Of a DNA stretch of 13,314 bases, positions 1-8,500 are shown one piece after another (within the stretch, counting starts at the first letter, position 1; the number at the start of each line of letters is the position of its first letter). The notes below the pieces were generated by a model. The model ran no database searches. It had not been told where the DNA came from and worked only from the letters and a program-made list of their open reading frames with translations. A program made the translations under genes and the position numbers. The DNA is from DASZGL01 sp035938875 (GTDB lineage Bacteria; Chloroflexota; Dormibacteria; Aeolococcales; Aeolococcaceae): positions 1-13,314 of the forward strand of contig DASZGL010000075.1 in NCBI GenBank assembly GCA_035938875.1, given 5' to 3'.

Positions 1-969
1 GGGCTGGTCGAAGGCGCCATATCGGGCATATGGGGCGACCACATCGAGCGGCGGCATCCTGACCTGGCTGTTCGCATGGCTGTCCGCAGCGGCGGCCGCG
101 ACGTCAGCATCGATGGCGACGCGTTGGCGGCGACCTTTCCCCATCACAGCGGGCGTCTCGCCGTGTTCCTGCACGGTCTGGCCGAAACCGAGGACGCGTG
201 GGGACGACCTGCGCAGGACGATGACCAGCTGGGCACCTACGGCGACCGCCTGCAACGGCAGCTCGGGCTGACGCCGATTTTCATCCGTTACAACAGCGGC
301 CTGCATGTCTCCGAGAATGGCGCCCGGCTCGCCGAACTGCTCGAGGCGCTGATCGACGCCTGGCCGGTGCCCGTCGCCGACCTCGCCATGGTGGGACACT
401 CGATGGGCGGTCTCGTCGTGCGCAGCGCCTGCGATGCCGGAGTCCGTGACGGACTTCGCTGGGTGACCCTCGTGCGTCACTGCGTCTACCTCGGCACCCC
501 GCACGACGGCGCCCAGCTGGAGCGCGGCGTCAACATGCTCGCCGGGTCGCTGCGCCTGCTGCCCGAGACGCGCCCGCTGGCCACGCTCCTCGACGTGCGC
601 AGCGCGGGAGTGAAGGATCTCCGCTTCGGTTACGTTCGGCAGGAGGACTGGAACGGGCACGACCCTGACCGAGTTCTCGTCGACACCGGTCAGGATGTGC
701 AGCTGCTGTCGACAGCGCGGCACCACGTCGTCGCAGCCACGATTGGCGAGACGCCGCACCATGTGCTGAGCCGCATCCTGGGTGACCTGCTGGTCCACCA
801 CGGGAGCGCGTCAGGACACGGGCGCAGAGGTGTCCCGCTGCAGGTCGACGCGTCTGATCGCCGCCACCTCGGCGGTCTGCACCATTTCCACCTCCTCGAT
901 CACCCGGCGGTCGCCGAGCTGCTCCACGAATGGATGAACGAGCCGGCTCCTGCCCGCTCGGTGTCCTGA
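1..969 (+). CDS. alpha/beta-hydrolase (lipase/PGAP1-like esterase), 5' partial
   Basis: A serine hydrolase of the alpha/beta-hydrolase fold, probably acting on a lipid or other ester. The frame is open from base 1, and the residues encoded before the first in-frame ATG (position 76) resemble the region preceding the core in this family, so the gene most likely starts left of the window. Numbering from that ATG: FLHGLAETEDAW (31-42) carries the HG oxyanion-hole segment, and GHSMGG (107-112) is the nucleophile elbow with Ser109. The phrase YLGTPHDGAQLERG around 137-150 is typical of triacylglycerol-lipase-like esterases. Late histidines in HHFHL near residue 270 could supply the catalytic His; the acid residue is not assigned. 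No signal peptide can be judged without the 5' end. The stop lies 22 nt before the DCC gene, so the two are probably cotranscribed. Fold is confident; substrate unknown. Confidence 0.85.
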   Translation, partial: GLVEGAISGIWGDHIERRHPDLAVRMAVRSGGRDVSIDGDALAATFPHHSGRLAVFLHGLAETEDAWGRPAQDDDQLGTYGDRLQRQLGLTPIFIRYNSGLHVSENGARLAELLEALIDAWPVPVADLAMVGHSMGGLVVRSACDAGVRDGLRWVTLVRHCVYLGTPHDGAQLERGVNMLAGSLRLLPETRPLATLLDVRSAGVKDLRFGYVRQEDWNGHDPDRVLVDTGQDVQLLSTARHHVVAATIGETPHHVLSRILGDLLVHHGSASGHGRRGVPLQVDASDRRHLGGLHHFHLLDHPAVAELLHEWMNEPAPARSVS

Positions 970-991
970 AGGAACGCGGATCGGCCATTCC

Positions 992-1357
992 GTGACCCGG
1001 CGCACGGTCGTCCTCTACGACCCAGAGTGTCCATTCTGTCGTGCGTGCGCTGGGTGGCTTCGTCGACTCGACTGGCGCAACCGACTCGAGCTTTCTGCGA
1101 TTGCCGGCGACCACCAGCTCCACAACGGACGCCGGCTGCCGCGCCACGTCCTCGAGCAACAGCTGCACGTCGTCGCGCCCGATGGTCGTGTCTTCACCGG
1201 ATTCTTCGCGTGCCGCCGCCTGGCGCTCGCCACTCCCGCTCTGTGGCCGCTGGTGCCGCTGCTCTACCTTCCCGGCGTGGCGATTCTCGGCACGGGCATG
1301 TACGACGCCGTGGCTCGCCACCGCGACCGCCTCGCCAGGCTCTTTCGCGTTTCCTGA
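992..1357 (+). CDS. DCC-family (DUF393) thiol-disulfide oxidoreductase-like protein
   Basis: A 121-aa protein of the DUF393/DCC family, which is named for the conserved N-terminal Asp and Cys-x-x-Cys. Here YDPECPFCRACAGW (9-22) gives Asp10 and the Cys13-Pro-Phe-Cys16 redox pair, with a third Cys at 19. The length matches the family (about 110-140 aa). A hydrophobic stretch around 80-101 contains LPGVAILGTGMYD, matching the family's usual C-terminal half. The family is predicted to act as thioredoxin-like redox proteins, but few members have been tested. The start is a GTG 22 nt after the upstream hydrolase stop; GAAGGA at 968-973 is rather far away for a ribosome site, so reinitiation after the hydrolase is possible. 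The gene ends 12 nt from the end of the convergent gene. Confidence 0.85.
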   Translation: MTRRTVVLYDPECPFCRACAGWLRRLDWRNRLELSAIAGDHQLHNGRRLPRHVLEQQLHVVAPDGRVFTGFFACRRLALATPALWPLVPLLYLPGVAILGTGMYDAVARHRDRLARLFRVS

Positions 1358-1369
1358 GGCAACCCCGAG

Positions 1370-2539
1370 TCAGATCGCGTTGAGTCGCGAGCGCCTCATC
1401 CACAGAACGACGCCACCGCCGAGGACGAGGACGGCAGCGGCTGCTGTGCCGATGAGAGCGCGCGTGTGATCGCTCGAGTCCGCTTGCACTGCCGGCGGCG
1501 CTGTCGTTGCGCCGCTCGCACCGTTCACCGAGCCGGGCGCGACGAGGAGCAACCGGCCCTCCCCGTGTGCGACCGCGGGTCCGCTGGCGACCTTCGTGCT
1601 CGCGCACGTTCCCGCACACCGGACGTCGACCAGCGTGTCGCCACCCTCGGTTGCGGCGAGGAGATCACCGGGCCGCACCCCCGCAGACGCGAGTGCGGCT
1701 CCACTGAGTCGCAGCACACTGTCCGTGCCGGGATGGGGATTGCCGGCGGTGCCGCGGTCAGCGACATACGCCGTCGCCGATGTGTCCGAATAGAACCCGA
1801 CACTCTCCACACCGGTGTCCTGTCCAGACGGCACGCCGGACGCCGCCACCGCGCTGAGCAGCCCCGCCGGGGAGACGGCGTAGACGTTGCCATCGAGCTC
1901 GTTGGCGGCGATGAGCTGTCCAGCGTGAGGGCCGAAGCCCGGCGGCGCCACGGCGATGCCGCCCTCCAATGTGGTGGCGACCACGCCGACGGGATTGACG
2001 TTGCCTGCGCAGTCGACAGTGGCGACCTCGGTCCTGCCCTGTCCCGCGGTGCCGATCACCACGAGGCGGTGCCCGAAGGCGCCCGTTGTGTCGAAGGTGA
2101 TGCCGCTCAGCGTGGAGGCGCCGGGTATTACGGCCAGCGTGCTCACCGAACCGTCGGCGCCGACGCGCAGCACGCCCGGGACCGTGGCGCGCAGGTCGAG
2201 AGCGAAGAGGTCATCGCGCGCGAAGCTGCAGCGTGCGGCGTCGACGCGGAGTCCCGGCGACAGCGCGATGTACGACTCGCTGCCGTCAGGCGCTGCATAT
2301 TGAGGCGCGTAGTCGGTCACGTTCCCGGTGGGGTCGATCAGCGTCAATTTGCCGTGCACGGCCGCGACCAGGCGACCGTCGCTGCGCGGGCCGGCCAGGT
2401 CGAAGACGCCGGGGAGGTGGAGCCACCGCTCCCATGTCACCGTCGCTGCAGCGCGTGCCGGCTGCGCGGCCGCGGCGGCCATCACGGTGGCGAGCGCACC
2501 GACGCTCGCCGCGAGGCGGAGGCGATGACGCGTGACCAC
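1370..2539 (-). CDS. exported, C-terminally membrane-anchored propeller-like protein, function unknown
   Basis: A 389-aa protein I cannot assign to a named family. Residues 1-30 form a signal peptide (basic start, Ala-rich core, likely cleavage after ARA at 28-30). The body (about 32-335) consists of short beta-strand-like segments separated by Gly/Asp turns, such as GKLTLIDPTGNV and GNVYAVSPAGLL, as in NHL/SMP-30-like or other beta-propellers. Four cysteines (104, 177, 308, 312) could form disulfides. After a Ser/Thr/Ala linker, residues 360-380 make one transmembrane helix followed by the basic tail MRRSRLNAI, so the body should face outside and the tail the cytoplasm. No LPXTG motif is present. 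It lies 57 nt downstream of the GGDEF/EAL gene on the same strand. The start is GTG without a visible Shine-Dalgarno site. It could be a surface sensor or binding protein. Confidence 0.8.
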   Translation of the reverse strand: MVTRHRLRLAASVGALATVMAAAAAQPARAAATVTWERWLHLPGVFDLAGPRSDGRLVAAVHGKLTLIDPTGNVTDYAPQYAAPDGSESYIALSPGLRVDAARCSFARDDLFALDLRATVPGVLRVGADGSVSTLAVIPGASTLSGITFDTTGAFGHRLVVIGTAGQGRTEVATVDCAGNVNPVGVVATTLEGGIAVAPPGFGPHAGQLIAANELDGNVYAVSPAGLLSAVAASGVPSGQDTGVESVGFYSDTSATAYVADRGTAGNPHPGTDSVLRLSGAALASAGVRPGDLLAATEGGDTLVDVRCAGTCASTKVASGPAVAHGEGRLLLVAPGSVNGASGATTAPPAVQADSSDHTRALIGTAAAAVLVLGGGVVLWMRRSRLNAI

Positions 2540-2545
2540 CGCTAA

Positions 2546-2551
2546 AGCCTA
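2546..2551 (-). promoter_or_regulatory. candidate -10 box for a leaderless transcript of the 389-aa gene
   Basis: Reading the minus strand, TAGGCT fits the TAnnnT pattern of a -10 element and ends 6 nt before the GTG start at 2539. Transcription would then begin at or next to the start codon, giving a leaderless mRNA, which would explain the missing Shine-Dalgarno site. No convincing -35 hexamer lies at the right distance. This is a hexamer match only and could be chance. Confidence 0.28.
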
Positions 2552-2596
2552 AACCAGGTCTTACGCAGAGCCGGCTCGAGGAACTGTCGCAGCGCC

Positions 2597-5347
2597 TCAG
2601 GCGATTCCCTTGACGCTCTCGCGACGTCGCCGCGGTTCGGGCGCGATGGCCAGCAGGACGCCGGGTCGCTGCGGCATGCCAGAGCGATCGAGAAGTGCCT
2701 CGAACTCGGCTGCAGCCATGGGGCCGGCGAAGTGGTAACCCTGGCCGAACTGACAGCCGAGATCGCGCAGGAACGTCGCCTGGCCGAGCGTCTCGATGCC
2801 CTCCGCAACCATGATGAGGTTGAGGGTGGTCCCCAGCCGGAGGATGGCGTGGGCGAACGCCTCCTGCTCAGCATCGAAACCGAGCCCATCGATGAAGGGC
2901 TTGGCGATCTTCAGCATGTCGATGGGCAGGTTGCGCAGCGCACTGAGCGACGAGTAGCCGGTGCCGAAGTCGTCGATGGCCAGCTGCACACCGAGCCGCT
3001 TGAGCTGCTGCAAGCGCTCGACGGCGCCGCCGGAGTCGCCGACGAGGATGCTCTCGGTGATCTCCAGGGTGATGCGCGTTGGATCGAGGCTGTTCTCGCT
3101 CAGGACCTGCTCAACGGTCTCGACGAAATTCGTCTGATGAAGCTCACGTACCGACAGGTTGACGCTCACGCTCAGCGTTCCCAACGGTCCCTCGCGGTCG
3201 CGCCAGATGGCCGCTTGGCGGCAGGCTGCCTCGAGGACGATGCGACCGATGGGGAGGATGAGGCCGGTCTCTTCGGCGAACTCGACGAAGTCGAGCGGCG
3301 CCACCCGCCCCCGCTCAGGGTGGGTCCAGCGCAGCAGCGCCTCGGCACCGTAGATGCCACCACTGGCCAGATCGACGATCGGCTGGTAATGCAGCTCGAA
3401 TTCGTCGCGATCGACGGCGCGCTGCAGGTCCGTCTTCAGCGACTGGCGTTGCAGGATCGCGGTGCGAAGGTTGGGTTCGAACATCTCAAAGCGCCCCTTG
3501 CCCTTCGACTTGGCGTGGTACATGGCGACATCGGCTCGGGAGAGCAGCTTGTCGACAGATGTGTACTCGGCGCGGCTGGTGACCACGCCGACGCTGCCGT
3601 GCACGAGGATCTCCTCACCGGCCACGTGGAAAGGCGCTCCCAGTGTGTCGAGGATGCGTTGCGCCACCGAGGACGCGTCTGACGCGGTCGACTGTTCGAG
3701 GAGGACGGCGAACTCGTCGCCACCGAGCCGTGCCGCCGTGTCCTCGGGCCGAAGGCAGGTGCGGATGCGATCACTCACCAGCACGAGCAGCTCGTCGCCG
3801 GCGCTGTGACCGACGGTGTCGTTGACCAGTTTGAAGTCGTCCAGGTCGAGCAGGAGGATGGCGATCGGGCTGCCGCCGCGGCTGCGGCGGGCGATGGCGC
3901 TCTCCACGCGCTCGTTGAACAGAGCGCGGTTGGCGAGCTGGGTCAAGGAATCGTGGAAGGCCTGCGTGCGCAGCTGCCGTTCGAGACGGACGTTTGCGAG
4001 CGCCGAACCGATGTGTCGGGCGAAGGTCTCGAGCAGCGCCAGGTCATCCTCGTCGAACGTTGTCAGCGTGCCGAAGCGGTTGGCCACAAGCACTGAGCCG
4101 ACGAGACCCGACTCGCCGCGCAGGGCGACGGCGATGGCGTCCTTGAGCCCGCGCGTCTGGCTGAACGCTCTGCCCATCGGCGTGGCCGGGGTGAGCAGCA
4201 ACGCCCCGCTTGCCTTCTCCACCAGCGGGATGACATCACACGTCTCGTCGCCGCGACGGTGCGACATGTTGACGTCGGCACCCGGCCCGACGGTGACGCA
4301 CAGCGGCAGCGCCTCGGCGCCAATAGGAAGCAGGACGATCTCGGCCAGCTCGGAACGGAGCATTGCCCGCGCGTGCTCGGCGAGCGCGGCGGTGCTGTTC
4401 TCGATATCGCTGTTACGCTGCAGGACGCGTGTCGCCTCGTGCAGCCATTGCACGCGGCCGTGGTGGCGTCGCTCGTTGACGTAGGCGCGATAGACGAAGC
4501 AGAGGACTAGCGCCGGACCGAGGACCATCCACAGCGCGTTTCGGTTGCCCTCGACGAGGGTGACGACGAGCAGCGCCAGGCTGCCGTTGGCGACGGCGCC
4601 GAGGACAGCGACAGCCGTCGTCTCCGGCAGACCGCGAAAGTCGAGGCGACCGCTCGACACCCACACCGCCGCCTCGAGAAGGAAGAGTCCCATCCCGTCG
4701 AAGCAGATCACGGCGGCCGTCGCGGCGAGGCAGCCCTCCGGCGACGCGGGATCGACGGCGGAGGGCAGTCCGTGGAAGACGAGGCTGGCGCACACCACCC
4801 GAAGCGCAACCGTTGCGAGGACGAAGCCGACGCGGAGGAATGGCGTGCGGCTGATGGCGAGGGCGAGGCCGACACCCGCGCACAGGGCGTAGAGGAGCTC
4901 GGAGGGTGCGAGGAAGAAGAGCCCGAGGAGGAGCGGGACCTCGGTGAGCGAGAAGGACTGGACGTCGCTCTGTCCCCGAGCCCGAGCGACGGTCATCTCG
5001 GTGGCGAAGAAGCCCGCCGCCACCACCAACCAGGGCACGACCCCGACGCCATGGGCGGCGGGGGAGTGGGCGAAGGGACCCAGGGCGATGCCGAGGGTGG
5101 CCGCCGCGGCGATGGCGGTGATCAGCCAGATACGGCCGGTCCACACGGGGATGGCTCGCCGGCTGTGGGCCGGCCGCACACCGCGGGCGGTGGTGGCGAT
5201 CACCGGCCGCTGTCCGCGGTGGAGCGGGTCCGCACCCCGACGATCAAGTCCTTCACCCCGTGTGCCGCTTGCGGCGCGCAGCCCATCGTTCAGGGATGCG
5301 CAATTGGCAATGGCAGCCAGCCTACGGTGAATGTTTCCCCCAACCAC
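2597..5347 (-). CDS. membrane-bound GAF-GGDEF-EAL protein (cyclic di-GMP cyclase/phosphodiesterase)
   Basis: A 916-aa inner-membrane protein predicted to make and degrade cyclic di-GMP. Residues 72-290 hold about seven hydrophobic helices, a MASE-like sensor. Residues 311-450 resemble a GAF domain. The GGDEF domain (about 461-620) has DLDDFKLVND (501-510), the signature GGDEF at 542-546 and an inhibitory RxxD site, RPED (533-536), exactly five residues earlier. The EAL domain (about 635-885) keeps Glu669, Asn730, Glu762, Asp792-Asp793, Lys813, Glu849 and Gln869, the residues known to bind metal or catalyse, so both activities look intact. One departure is LKIA where LKID is usual (Ala815). 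The GTG start at 5347 is uncertain: no ribosome site is visible and about 70 residues precede the first helix; GTG codons at 5203 (codon 49) or 5179 (codon 57) are alternatives. It is divergent from the large secreted protein gene and probably heads an operon with the 389-aa gene. Confidence 0.92.
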   Translation of the reverse strand: MVGGNIHRRLAAIANCASLNDGLRAASGTRGEGLDRRGADPLHRGQRPVIATTARGVRPAHSRRAIPVWTGRIWLITAIAAAATLGIALGPFAHSPAAHGVGVVPWLVVAAGFFATEMTVARARGQSDVQSFSLTEVPLLLGLFFLAPSELLYALCAGVGLALAISRTPFLRVGFVLATVALRVVCASLVFHGLPSAVDPASPEGCLAATAAVICFDGMGLFLLEAAVWVSSGRLDFRGLPETTAVAVLGAVANGSLALLVVTLVEGNRNALWMVLGPALVLCFVYRAYVNERRHHGRVQWLHEATRVLQRNSDIENSTAALAEHARAMLRSELAEIVLLPIGAEALPLCVTVGPGADVNMSHRRGDETCDVIPLVEKASGALLLTPATPMGRAFSQTRGLKDAIAVALRGESGLVGSVLVANRFGTLTTFDEDDLALLETFARHIGSALANVRLERQLRTQAFHDSLTQLANRALFNERVESAIARRSRGGSPIAILLLDLDDFKLVNDTVGHSAGDELLVLVSDRIRTCLRPEDTAARLGGDEFAVLLEQSTASDASSVAQRILDTLGAPFHVAGEEILVHGSVGVVTSRAEYTSVDKLLSRADVAMYHAKSKGKGRFEMFEPNLRTAILQRQSLKTDLQRAVDRDEFELHYQPIVDLASGGIYGAEALLRWTHPERGRVAPLDFVEFAEETGLILPIGRIVLEAACRQAAIWRDREGPLGTLSVSVNLSVRELHQTNFVETVEQVLSENSLDPTRITLEITESILVGDSGGAVERLQQLKRLGVQLAIDDFGTGYSSLSALRNLPIDMLKIAKPFIDGLGFDAEQEAFAHAILRLGTTLNLIMVAEGIETLGQATFLRDLGCQFGQGYHFAGPMAAAEFEALLDRSGMPQRPGVLLAIAPEPRRRRESVKGIA

Positions 5348-5393
5348 GGATGAACCCGTAGCGTTCGGTAAAGGCTTGTATCCGGCATTGCAC

Positions 5394-5426
5394 AGCCCTG
5401 TCGCGGTGAGTGCGACAGAGGGGGCT
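5394..5426. promoter_or_regulatory. candidate operator: palindrome in the divergent intergenic region
   Basis: CTGTCGC (5398-5404) and its exact reverse complement GCGACAG (5412-5418) flank a 7-nt spacer. Outer bases AGCCC (5394-5398) and GGGCT (5422-5426) can also pair if a small bulge is allowed. The core ends 6 nt before the -35 hexamer of the secreted-protein promoter and lies between two divergent genes, a classic place for a regulator to bind. Which regulator, and whether it acts on one or both genes, cannot be told. Confidence 0.4.
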
Positions 5427-5453
5427 GACGGTTCGGCAGCGGCGTGTTACCCT
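5425..5453 (+). promoter_or_regulatory. sigma70-type promoter for the large secreted protein
   Basis: A -35 hexamer CTGACG (5425-5430) is followed by a 17-nt spacer and the -10 hexamer TACCCT (5448-5453). TGT immediately before the -10 supplies an extended TGn motif. Transcription should begin near 5460, leaving a leader of roughly 57 nt before the ATG at 5517. Spacing and both hexamers fit a housekeeping promoter well; no experimental support. Confidence 0.5.
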
Positions 5454-5465
5454 GCGCCCGTCGAT

Positions 5466-5493
5466 CGGGACCCGGCGGGGCGCGGGACCCGGC
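5466..5493 (+). repeat. 11-bp direct repeat of a short palindrome in the leader
   Basis: CGGGACCCGGC occurs at 5466-5476 and again at 5483-5493, 17 nt start to start. Each copy contains CGGG-A-CCCG, itself an inverted repeat about a central A. Both copies lie between the predicted transcription start and the ribosome-binding site, so they could be a tandem protein-binding site or a leader RNA fold. In DNA this GC-rich, chance similarity is possible. Confidence 0.4.
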
Positions 5494-5504
5494 CCATGGA
5501 GAGC

Positions 5505-5509
5505 GGAGG
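5505..5509 (+). promoter_or_regulatory. ribosome-binding site fixing the start of the large secreted protein
   Basis: GGAGG lies 7 nt before the ATG at 5517 and 4 nt before the adjacent ATG at 5514. The spacing favours 5517 and rules against the more upstream in-frame starts, which would put non-signal-peptide sequence first. Confidence 0.7.
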
Positions 5510-5516
5510 GGGCATG

Positions 5517-8500
5517 ATGCGCCTCAAGCATCTGGCGGCATGTGTCGGAATGGTTCTTGCCGCTGTGACCAGCGTTGGCCTTGGGGTGCGCCCGGCCAGC
5601 GCCGCGGCGACCCTGTCGCGGCCCACTCCAGGCTCTCACGGTGCCGAGGTGACGGCGGCGACCCATCACGACACCTCCCCGCCACTACGCCAGCTCGTCG
5701 CGGAGAACCAGGATCGCAACGGTCACCCAGGGGGGCAGACCGCCGCGCCGGCGGCGTGCTGCACGGCCGCACCGGTGCGGCGGGGCTCAGGCGGCCACTC
5801 CGACTCCAGCCACGCCGTGGCCGCCGATACCAGCGCTCGCACGGCGACGGTGCGCGTCCCTTCGACGAACTCCAACTTCAACGGGACCAGTGCCAACGGC
5901 TACGCGCCACCCGACAACGACGGCGCCGCAGGACCGACCCAATACGTCGAGCTGGTCAACGTCCAGCTCGCTGTGTACTCGAAGACCGGCGCGTTGATTC
6001 TCGGACCTCAGCCGACCAATACGCTGTGGTCCGGCTTCGGCAACGACTGCGCCACGCACAATGATGGCGACGGCACCATCCTCTTCGACACCATGGCGCA
6101 GCGCTGGATCATCCAGCAGTTCACCATCGACACCACCAACAACGTCTACAACGACTGCGTTGCCGTTTCGACGAGCAGCGACGCGACCGGCACATGGAAC
6201 CGCTACAGCTTCTCCTACGCCAGTTTCCCTGACTATCCCAAGACGGGCGTCTGGCCCGACGCCTACTACGCGAGCTTCAACCTCTTCGACTCGTCGGGAA
6301 CCACCGGATTGGGCACCGAGGTGTGCGCCTTTGACCGCTCGTCGATGCTCGCCGGCGCCGCGGCCACGCAGCAGTGCTTCATGGCGACCAACAGTGGTGA
6401 GCACACGCTACTGCCCGCCACCCTTGACGGCACCCGCCAACCACCGGCCGGCGCGGCCGAGTGGTTCGTCGGCCTGTCGCCCAACGGCGGCAACGCCCTC
6501 GGCTACTACCGCTTCCACGTCGACTGGACGACACCCGGCAACAGCACGCTGAGCACCGAGAGCGACCTCCCGGTGCAGGCTTTCAGCCAGGCGTGCGGCG
6601 GGGGTACATGCATCCCGCAGTCGGGTACGAGCCAGCGTCTTGATTCGCTCGGCGATCGGGTGATGTTCCGGCTTGCCTACCGCAACTTCGGCGATCACGA
6701 AGCGCTGGTGGTCAACCACAGCATCACCGCGGGCAGTTCTGTCGGTGTCCGCTGGTACGAGCTGCGACCCAACGCCGGCGACACCGCGCTAAGCGTCTTC
6801 CAGCAGGGGACCTACGCACCCGACTCGAATTACCGCTGGATGGGCTCGATGGCCATGGATCAGTCGGGCGATATGGCCCTCGGATACAGCATCAGCAGCA
6901 GCGCCATCAAGCCCGGCATCCGCTATACGGGCCGGTTGGCCGCTGACCCCGCTGGGACCATGCCTCAGGGCGAGGCGACGATCATCACCGGCGCGGGCAA
7001 CCAGCGCAACGGGCTGACACGCTGGGGTGACTACACGGAGATGAGCGTCGATCCCAGTGACGACTGCACCTTTTGGTACGTCAACCAGTACCAGCCGTCG
7101 AACGGCTCGTTCAACTGGCGCACCCGCATCGCGTCGTTCAAGTTCCCCGGATGCGGCGCCGCGGCGACTCCCGACTTCACCATCGCCGCCAGCCCGAGCA
7201 GCCAGACCGTGGTGCAGAGCAACAGCACGAGCTACACCGTGACGGTGACGGCGGTGAACGGCTTCGCCGGCACTGTCAACCTCGGCGCTTCCGGCTTCGG
7301 CGCCGGCGCGTCGGGATCCTACAACCCGGCGTCGATCACCGGGAGTGGCACGTCAACGCTGACGGTGTCGACGACCAACGCGGCGGCGACGGGCAGCTTC
7401 CCGATCACCATCACCGGCACGAGCGGTACGTTGTCGCACAGCACGCAGGTCACCCTGGTGGTCAATCCGCCGCCTGATTTCAGCATCGCTGCCAGCCCGG
7501 GCAGTCAGACGGTGGTCCAGGGGAGCAGCACGACCTACAACGTCACAGTGTCGCCCCTGAACGGTTTCACCGGCACAGTCACGCTCAGCGCGACCGGTTT
7601 CGGCACGGGTGCCACGCCGTCCTTCAGCCCGACCTCGGTGACCGGCGGCGGCACCTCGACATTGACGGTCACGACCACCACCTCGGCCGCGACGGGCAGC
7701 TTCCCGATCACCATCACCGGCACCAGCGGCAGCCTGAATCACAGCGCGAACGTGACCCTGGTGGTCAATCCGCCGTCGCCTGATTTCACTGTTGCGGCGA
7801 GCCCCAGCAGCCAGACCGTGATCCAGAGCAACAGCACCAGTTACACCGTCACAGTCACGGCCCTATACGGCTTTAGCGGCACGGTCAACCTCAGCGCGAC
7901 CGGCTTCGGCGCTGGCGCCACGCCGAGTTTCAATCCGACCTCGGTCACCGGCGGTGGCCCTTCGACGCTGACGGTCACGACGACGAGCTCGGCGGCGACG
8001 GGCAGCTTCCCGATCACTATCACCGGCACGAGCGGCAGCCTGACCCACAGTGCGGGCGTGACCCTGGTGGTCAACCCGCCGCCCGATTTCACTATCGCAG
8101 CCAGCCCCAACAGCCAAACCGTGGTCCAGGGCAACGGCACGACCTACAACGTCACCGTGACGGCCCTGAACGGCTTCACCGGCACTGTCAACCTCAGTGT
8201 GTCCGGTTTCGGCACCGGGGCGTCTGGCACCTTCAACCCGACCTCGGTGACGGGGAGTGGGACCTCGACACTGACGGTGACTACCACCGGTTCGGCAGCA
8301 ACCGGCACGTTCCCCATCACCATTACCGGCACCAGCGGCGCGCTCTCGCACGCCACCGGTGTGAACCTGGTGGTCAATCCGCCCGGCATCGTCAACGGTG
8401 GCTTCGAGACCGGCAACTTCACCGGCTGGACCACCAGCGGCCAGCTTGAGACCATCGTCAGCCCGGGACACACGGGTAACTACGCCGCCCAGCTGGGCGG

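Noticed and set aside
530..1321. Minus-strand open frame (263 codons) opposite the hydrolase and DCC genes
   Set aside because: It crosses two well-supported genes and its product has no recognisable domain.
1355..1398. TGAGGC and GCCTCA as a terminator between the DCC gene and the convergent gene
   Set aside because: The arms are only 6 bp, 32 nt apart, and lie mostly inside the convergent coding region; far weaker than the other hairpins here.
1466..2545. Long plus-strand open frame (359 codons) opposite the 389-aa gene
   Set aside because: It is antisense to a gene with a signal peptide and membrane anchor. Its product is Arg/Gly-rich without domains, typical of open antisense frames in GC-rich DNA.
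2732..3682. Plus-strand open frame (316 codons) opposite the GGDEF/EAL gene
   Set aside because: The opposite strand encodes catalytic motifs that leave no doubt which frame is real.
5319..5324. Minus-strand TAGGCT as the -10 of the c-di-GMP gene
   Set aside because: No -35 at a usable distance (TTGGGG gives a 13-nt spacer). It would only make sense if the true start is near 5203, so it is left as a hint about the uncertain start.
5331..5516. Upstream extension of the large secreted protein to an ATG at 5331 or 5496
   Set aside because: The extension would cover the promoter, palindrome and ribosome site, overlap the divergent gene, and place non-signal-peptide sequence before a clear signal peptide. 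GGAGG at 5505 selects 5517.
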